NCBI GenBank assembly: GCA_029959085.1 | Contig: JARWIR010000023.1 | Coordinates: 7,081,860 to 7,145,859 of the forward strand | DNA from: Nemophila menziesii | Taxonomy: Eukaryota; Streptophyta; Magnoliopsida; Boraginales; Hydrophyllaceae | Direction: 5' to 3' | DNA: 64,000 nt | Part shown: piece after piece, positions 57,655-64,000 of the stretch | Layout: each line of letters opens with the position of its first letter | Numbering within the stretch: the stretch's first letter is position 1 | Notes under the pieces: generated by a model | Told to the model about the DNA's origin: nothing | The model's input: the letters and a program-made list of their open reading frames with translations, nothing else | Database searches by the model: none | Position numbers and translations under genes: made by a program

Positions 57655-58572
57655 TGTTGGAATTATTAAATGAATGATTATTTAATTTATTAATTCTTTC
57701 ATGTTCATGGGAGAAGTGGGAAAAACTATTTGTGTTCAAATAGTCGCACCTTAATTTTTGTGGAAAAAAATATTGGAATTACTAAAATTCAAGAGCTTTA
57801 CTTTATTAATTCTTTATTTCTCTTGGGAAAAGTGAGAAAACTTTTTATGTGTTAAAAAGTCTCACCTAGAAAATGAAGAAGAAAATAAAAGCAAAAACCG
57901 ACAAAAATTAATGGTAGCGGTTTCGGAAGTTACAAGACTTGGTGAAAGAAAACGGTTAGCTTTAATGACCATTGAAGAGGCATTAAAGTGACGGTTTTTT
58001 GTCTTGCCACAAGACTTGATAAAGAAAAAACGGACGACTTTAATATGAGCATTAATGTGACGGTTTTCTTGTCTTACTTTTTCTTCTATAAATAGTGACT
58101 TTGTCACTTTCATTTCAAGAGGAGAAGAAAAAAGATTATTCTTGAGAGAATGGAAAAATCTAGAGAGAATAGAAAGGAAAAAAGTTATTCTTGAGAGAAT
58201 AGAGAATAGAATATAAAGAACTAAGAATTTAGAATAATAGGAAACTCTTCTCTCCATGATTAGTCAGATATTTTTTTGACATAGAGATTAGAGGGATACA
58301 ATTGTTAGAGATACCGGTTCTACCGGAATATCTTTTTAAACGCCACTACACTTTTTCCTAGTGTATTTGTATCTGTTTCCTTTTTCTCTAAATTTTCGTG
58401 TAAGTTCTAATTATCTATTTTTCCATGTAATAGTTGTAGTATTACATACTTTAGATACATTTATATTCTTGTTATTCCTTTTTCTTGTAATAGTGGTTGT
58501 ATTACTTTCTTTTGGAATATATTTATATGAAATCCATTTTTTTTCAGTGATATTGTTAGATTTTTTCCAACA
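57655..58572 (+). repeat. LTR 3 of array
   Basis: 918 bp. G at 57746, shared only with LTR 4. Confidence 0.95.
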
Positions 58573-58657
58573 ATTTTAAAAAGATATTTTTTTAATATCA
58601 CTGGTAGTAAAATGGTTTTTCTATATCGGCGGTTGCTTCATCCTTGAACGCAAAAGC

Positions 58658-59009
58658 CATTTCCCTACGTGACTAAGCTGGAGCCTTTCACTGGTTCCAA
58701 CTACAAACGTTGGGCACAAAAGCCACTGATATGCCTTGAACAACGTGAACTAGACCTTGCCGTTCTCGAGTTACTTCCCGCCATTGAGGCTAATAGGTAA
58801 TATACCAAAGAACTACATGCTAGGTTTCTGGCTCTCGAAGTTGGGTTCAATAAAGCTAATTTAGTGGTTATGGGATGGATCTTGGATAATGTGACGAACC
58901 CCACCTTTTATATGTGTGTCGTTGAGAAGTCAATAAAGACTATCTGTGAAACGGTTTAGAAAAGGCATGAGGGTGATGATTCTGATGAGAATAAGTACGT
59001 CACCGGGAA
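58658..59009 (+). pseudogene. Copia gag remnant, unit 3
   Basis: Carries the same TAA (T at 58798) as unit 2. Confidence 0.7.
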
Positions 59010-60023
59010 ATGACCCAACAAGATCTAATTAGTCTCATACAAGTCGAAAAGTGAATCGACTCATGGATAAGTCCTTAGGTTTCCTCGTTTTTATGAGTTT
59101 AAGGATTACTTTGACCCCTTATATTACCACTTTTTAACTCTTGTTGCTCTAAACTTCAATCACAAACATGAATATATATCAATTGGATATTAAATATATG
59201 TGTGAATGAAGATCTATGTGAAGAGATCTATATGGTGCAACATGAAGGGTTGGTGTTTTTGGATTAAGGGATAAAGTATGAAAACCAAGGAAATTGATTT
59301 GTGTTTTTTTTAAACGGGCATCTTGCTAATGAAATGGTACCTCAATAAAAGATAGATTAGGTCGTGTCACACTTTTGTCAATAGGTGTTTGACATGATCG
59401 TCTTTTGGTACTCTATTTCACGGGACTTACTGCTTCCAATCCTCTTTTTGTGAATAAAAGATGTGGGGGAAGCTAATACTAAGGATAAAATTCATTAGAG
59501 TCAATAATGGAATTTACCTTAGTCAATCGCACTTTGTTGGAAAGGTTTGACTCCTTTGATATAATGTTTGGTAAAACTCCTTATAATACTAGTTTTCATG
59601 CATAAGAGAATTGTGGGGGTGTGTCCCTTAATTAATATACAATGATTATAAGGAGTGTGACATTCGTAATGAGTATTCTCAACCTGGTATTGTTTATATT
59701 TTAACGAAATCAAGTGATGACCACTGGGTTAATTTTTTTTCCTTTGATCAAGTACGAGAGAGGTACTATTGATCTAGATATGCATTTCAAAATGACTCAT
59801 GTAATTCCTGAAGTTTTTTTTTGCTAAGCAAATTGGGTCCCTTATAGATGATAGATAAATGGTTGATTTATTTACTAAAATACTTAAGTGGGAGAATAAT
59901 CCTAGAAATGTTGAGTGATAGGTTTGAAACCCATTAACGGGGAACCTATTACTAATGATTATATATGATGCACTAACTTCCTATCTATATAGTGTAAATT
60001 GTGCATACATGAGAAAATTAGAA

Positions 60024-60365
60024 CTTAATGAATTCATAGCCATGCGTGGTGGTCCTATTGAGACGGACTTGGTGAATTCACCGTTGAGGTTGTTGTATAT
60101 TTCTCAAACTTAATGAATTCATAGCCATGCGTGGTGGTCCTATTGAGATGGACTTGATGAATTCACCGTTGAGGTTGTTGTACATATATCAAACTTAATG
60201 AATTCATAGCCATGTGTGGTAGTCCTATCGAGACGGACTTGATGAATTCACCGTTGAGGGTGTTTGTATATTGCTTAAATTTCATGAATTCATAGCCATG
60301 TGTGGCGGTCCTATTGAGATGAAATTGATGAATTCACCGTTGAGGTTGTTGTATATTGATCATAA
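60024..60365 (+). repeat. 85-bp minisatellite, unit 3
   Basis: Four copies, as in unit 1. Confidence 0.9.
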
Positions 60366-60818
60366 TATGACTTTAAGGAGACGTCCTTGATGTTCCCAAG
60401 GGATGAGTTTTTAAACTCACCACAAATTCATAGCCCATAAGGGTGGTCCTAAAGAGAAAAGGCTTGATGAATTTGCGAGACACATAATGAGGTTGGGCTT
60501 TATTGCTCTTAATGATCTTGAAATCCGAGAAGGGTCGGCTAATGAGGCTAGACGCTCTTGGAGATCACCTATGTGTAAGAAAAAGGTGATGTTTGAGGAA
60601 TTTGTAACTATCAGCCGGGTAGAGTATGTGCTGTGAGGGTCTCGATCGAAAACCGTCAAGTTCAAGAGTACGTTCACTTGACAGGAATTTGGTGGTTGCC
60701 TCACTTCACTACGTGTCAATTCAAATCGAAAGATATTGCCACTTAAGTACAATTCACCCAAATGTTGGTATTTACGGAAACCTGTTCACCTCTCTCCCAA
60801 AGAACCTGAGTGGGGGAT

Positions 60819-61736
60819 TGTTGGAATTATTAAATGAATGATTATTTAATTTATTAATTCTTTCATGTTCATGGGAGAAGTGGGAAAAACTATTTGTGTT
60901 CAAATAGTCGCACCTTAATTTTTGTGGAAAAAAATATTGGAATTACTAAAATTCAAGAGCTTTACTTTATTAATTCTTTATTTCTCTTGGGAAAAGTGAG
61001 AAAACTTTTTATGTGTTAAAAAGTCTCACCTAGAAAATGAAGAAGAAAATAAAAGCAAAAACCGACAAAAATTAATGGTAGCGGTTTCGGAAGTTACAAG
61101 ACTTGGTGAAAGAAAACGGTTAGCTTTAATGACCATTGAAGAGGCATTAAAGTGACGGTTTTTTGTCTTGCCACAAGACTTGATAAAGAAAAAACGGACG
61201 ACTTTAATATGAGCATTAATGTGACGGTTTTCTTGTCTTACTTTTTCTTCTATAAATAGTGACTTTGTCACTTTCATTTCAAGAGGAGAAGAAAAAAGAT
61301 TATTCTTGAGAGAATGGAAAAATCTAGAGAGAATAGAAAGGAAAAAAGTTATTCTTGAGAGAATAGAGAATAGAATATAAAGAACTAAGAATTTAGAATA
61401 ATAGGAAACTCTTCTCTCCATGATTAGTCAGATATTTTTTTGACATAGAGATTAGAGGGATACAATTGTTAGAGATACCGGTTCTACCGGAATATCTTTT
61501 TAAACGCCACTACACTTTTTCCTAGTGTATTTGTATCTGTTTCCTTTTTCTCTAAATTTTCGTGTAAGTTCTAATTATCTATTTTTCCATGTAATAGTTG
61601 TAGTATTACATACTTTAGATACATTTATATTCTTGTTATTCCTTTTTCTTGTAATAGTGGTTGTATTACTTTCTTTTGGAATATATTTATATGAAATCCA
61701 TTTTTTTTCAGTGATATTGTTAGATTTTTTCCAACA
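60819..61736 (+). repeat. LTR 4 of array
   Basis: 918 bp. G at 60910, as in LTR 3. Confidence 0.95.
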
Positions 61737-61821
61737 ATTTTAAAAAGATATTTTTTTAATATCACTGGTAGTAAAATGGTTTTTCTATATCGGCGGTTGC
61801 TTCATCCTTGAACGCAAAAGC

Positions 61822-62173
61822 CATTTCCCTACGTGACTAAGCTGGAGCCTTTCACTGGTTCCAACTACAAACGTTGGGCACAAAAGCCACTGATATGCCT
61901 TGAACAACGTGAACTAGACCTTGCCGTTCTCGAGTTACTTCCCGCCATTGAGGCTAATAGGTAATATACCAAAGAACTACATGCTAGGTTTCTGGCTCTC
62001 GAAGTTGGGTTCAATAAAGCTAATTTAGTGGTTATGGGATGGATCTTGGATAATGTGACGAACCCCACCTTTTATATGTGTGTCGTTGAGAAGTCAATAA
62101 AGACTATCTGTGAAACGGTTTAGAAAAGGCATGAGGGTGATGATTCTGATGAGAATAAGTACGTCACCGGGAA
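61822..62173 (+). pseudogene. Copia gag remnant, unit 4
   Basis: Carries the TAA (T at 61962). At 62651 the unit has G like unit 1, not A like units 2 and 3. Confidence 0.7.
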
Positions 62174-63187
62174 ATGACCCAACAAGATCTAATTAGTCTC
62201 ATACAAGTCGAAAAGTGAATCGACTCATGGATAAGTCCTTAGGTTTCCTCGTTTTTATGAGTTTAAGGATTACTTTGACCCCTTATATTACCACTTTTTA
62301 ACTCTTGTTGCTCTAAACTTCAATCACAAACATGAATATATATCAATTGGATATTAAATATATGTGTGAATGAAGATCTATGTGAAGAGATCTATATGGT
62401 GCAACATGAAGGGTTGGTGTTTTTGGATTAAGGGATAAAGTATGAAAACCAAGGAAATTGATTTGTGTTTTTTTTAAACGGGCATCTTGCTAATGAAATG
62501 GTACCTCAATAAAAGATAGATTAGGTCGTGTCACACTTTTGTCAATAGGTGTTTGACATGATCGTCTTTTGGTACTCTATTTCACGGGACTTACTGCTTC
62601 CAATCCTCTTTTTGTGAATAAAAGATGTGGGGGAAGCTAATACTAAGGATGAAATTCATTAGAGTCAATAATGGAATTTACCTTAGTCAATCGCACTTTG
62701 TTGGAAAGGTTTGACTCCTTTGATATAATGTTTGGTAAAACTCCTTATAATACTAGTTTTCATGCATAAGAGAATTGTGGGGGTGTGTCCCTTAATTAAT
62801 ATACAATGATTATAAGGAGTGTGACATTCGTAATGAGTATTCTCAACCTGGTATTGTTTATATTTTAACGAAATCAAGTGATGACCACTGGGTTAATTTT
62901 TTTTCCTTTGATCAAGTACGAGAGAGGTACTATTGATCTAGATATGCATTTCAAAATGACTCATGTAATTCCTGAAGTTTTTTTTTGCTAAGCAAATTGG
63001 GTCCCTTATAGATGATAAATAAATGGTTGATTTATTTACTAAAATACTTAAGTGGGAGAATAATCCTAGAAATGTTGAGTGATAGGTTTGAAACCCATTA
63101 ACGGGGAACCTATTACTAATGATTATATATGATGCACTAACTTCCTATCTATATAGTGTAAATTGTGCATACATGAGAAAATTAGAA

Positions 63188-63529
63188 CTTAATGAATTCA
63201 TAGCCATGCGTGGTGGTCCTATTGAGACGGACTTGGTGAATTCACCGTTGAGGTTGTTGTATATTTCTCAAACTTAATGAATTCATAGCCATGCGTGGTG
63301 GTCCTATTGAGATGGACTTGATGAATTCACCGTTGAGGTTGTTGTACATATATCAAACTTAATGAATTCATAGCCATGTGTGGTAGTCCTATCGAGACGG
63401 ACTTGATGAATTCACCGTTGAGGGTGTTTGTATATTGCTTAAATTTCATGAATTCATAGCCATGTGTGGCGGTCCTATTGAGATGAAATTGATGAATTCA
63501 CCGTTGAGGTTGTTGTATATTGATCATAA
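63188..63529 (+). repeat. 85-bp minisatellite, unit 4
   Basis: Four copies, as in unit 1. Confidence 0.9.
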
Positions 63530-63982
63530 TATGACTTTAAGGAGACGTCCTTGATGTTCCCAAGGGATGAGTTTTTAAACTCACCACAAATTCATAGCCC
63601 ATAAGGGTGGTCCTAAAGAGAAAAGGCTTGATGAATTCGCGAGACACATAATGAGGTTGGGCTTTATTGCTCTTAATGATCTTGAAATCCGAGAAGGGTC
63701 GGCTAATGAGGCTAGACGCTCTTGGAGATCACCTATGTGTAAGAAAAAGGTGATGTTTGAGGAATTTGTAACTATCAGCCGGGTAGAGTATGTGCTGTGA
63801 GGGTCTCGATCGAAAACCGTCAAGTTCAAGAGTACGTTCACTTGACAGGAATTTGGTGGTTGCCTCACTTCACTACGTGTCAATTCAAATCGAAAGATAT
63901 TGCCACTTAAGTACAATTCACCCAAATGTTGGTATTTACGGAAACCTGTTCACCTCTCTCCCAAAGAACCTGAGTGGGGGAT

Positions 63983-64000
63983 TGTTGGAATTATTAAATG
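63983..64000 (+). repeat. Start of LTR 5, cut by window end
   Basis: TGTTGGAATTATTAAATG, identical to the other LTR starts. The array therefore continues past the window. Confidence 0.9.

Larger units (their letters stand above)
51327..64000 (+). mobile_element. Tandem array of a copia-type LTR element (LTR-int)x4 plus start of fifth LTR
   Basis: Four units of exactly 3164 bp start at 51327, 54491, 57655 and 60819; a fifth LTR starts at 63983 and runs off the window. Each unit is a 918-bp LTR plus a 2246-bp internal region, and neighbours share one LTR. LTR ends are TGTTGGAA..TTCCAACA. A purine tract GAGTGGGGGA sits one base before each downstream LTR. I see no initiator-Met primer-binding site after the LTR; instead GATATTTTTTTAATATC occurs there. 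The internal region keeps a gag piece, fragments of RT and the polyprotein C-terminus, and an 85-bp minisatellite, so it is a strongly deleted non-autonomous copia. Only about eight single-base differences were noted among units. Confidence 0.93.

Overview
This is eukaryotic, almost certainly flowering-plant, nuclear DNA. It is AT-rich and gene-poor and is dominated by decayed retrotransposons: Ty1/copia, Sirevirus-type copia, Athila-like Ty3/gypsy, plant L1 LINEs with C-terminal RNase H, SINE-like copies and miniature inverted-repeat elements. The only recognisable host gene is a broken 9-lipoxygenase-type gene near 49.5-51.3 kb. I see no CRISPR array, operon or other prokaryotic feature, and no certain RNA gene. 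No species can be named from the sequence.

Layout. (1) 1-20.9 kb: three diverged tandem copies of a ~4.2 kb repeat, starting near 1, 4232 and 16749. Copy 2 is split by a copia element complete at both ends (4319-8890, 270-bp LTRs, TTTTC target duplication) and by a ~5.4 kb insert holding a 1.2 kb LTR and possible exon debris. (2) 20.9-21.6 kb: the 3' end of an L1. (3) 21.6-29.2 kb: a minus-strand Athila-like gypsy element that keeps gag, protease and an integrase tail but lacks reverse transcriptase, plus a plant-transposon/env-like ORF. (4) 29.2-34.9 kb: a weak hAT-like remnant, a small proline-rich ORF with a hydrophobic N-terminus, two SINE-like copies, and a ~410 bp foldback. (5) 34.9-48.2 kb: a nested insertion. 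A minus-strand L1 bounded by a 15-bp target duplication contains a Sirevirus-like element, whose env-like ORF is itself split by a plus-strand L1. (6) 48.2-51.3 kb: a MITE and lipoxygenase exons. (7) 51.3-64 kb: four head-to-tail units of exactly 3164 bp of an LTR element, with neighbouring units sharing LTRs. The array starts inside a lipoxygenase exon and runs off the window end.

Function. Nearly every coding region carries stops, frameshifts or deletions, so no autonomous element is visible. The most notable structures are the near-identical LTR-internal-LTR array in the lipoxygenase gene, the three-level nest with its surviving outer target duplication, and GC-rich palindrome clusters just upstream of env-like ORFs in two unrelated retrotransposon families. 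I found no convincing new functional system. The novelty is architectural.
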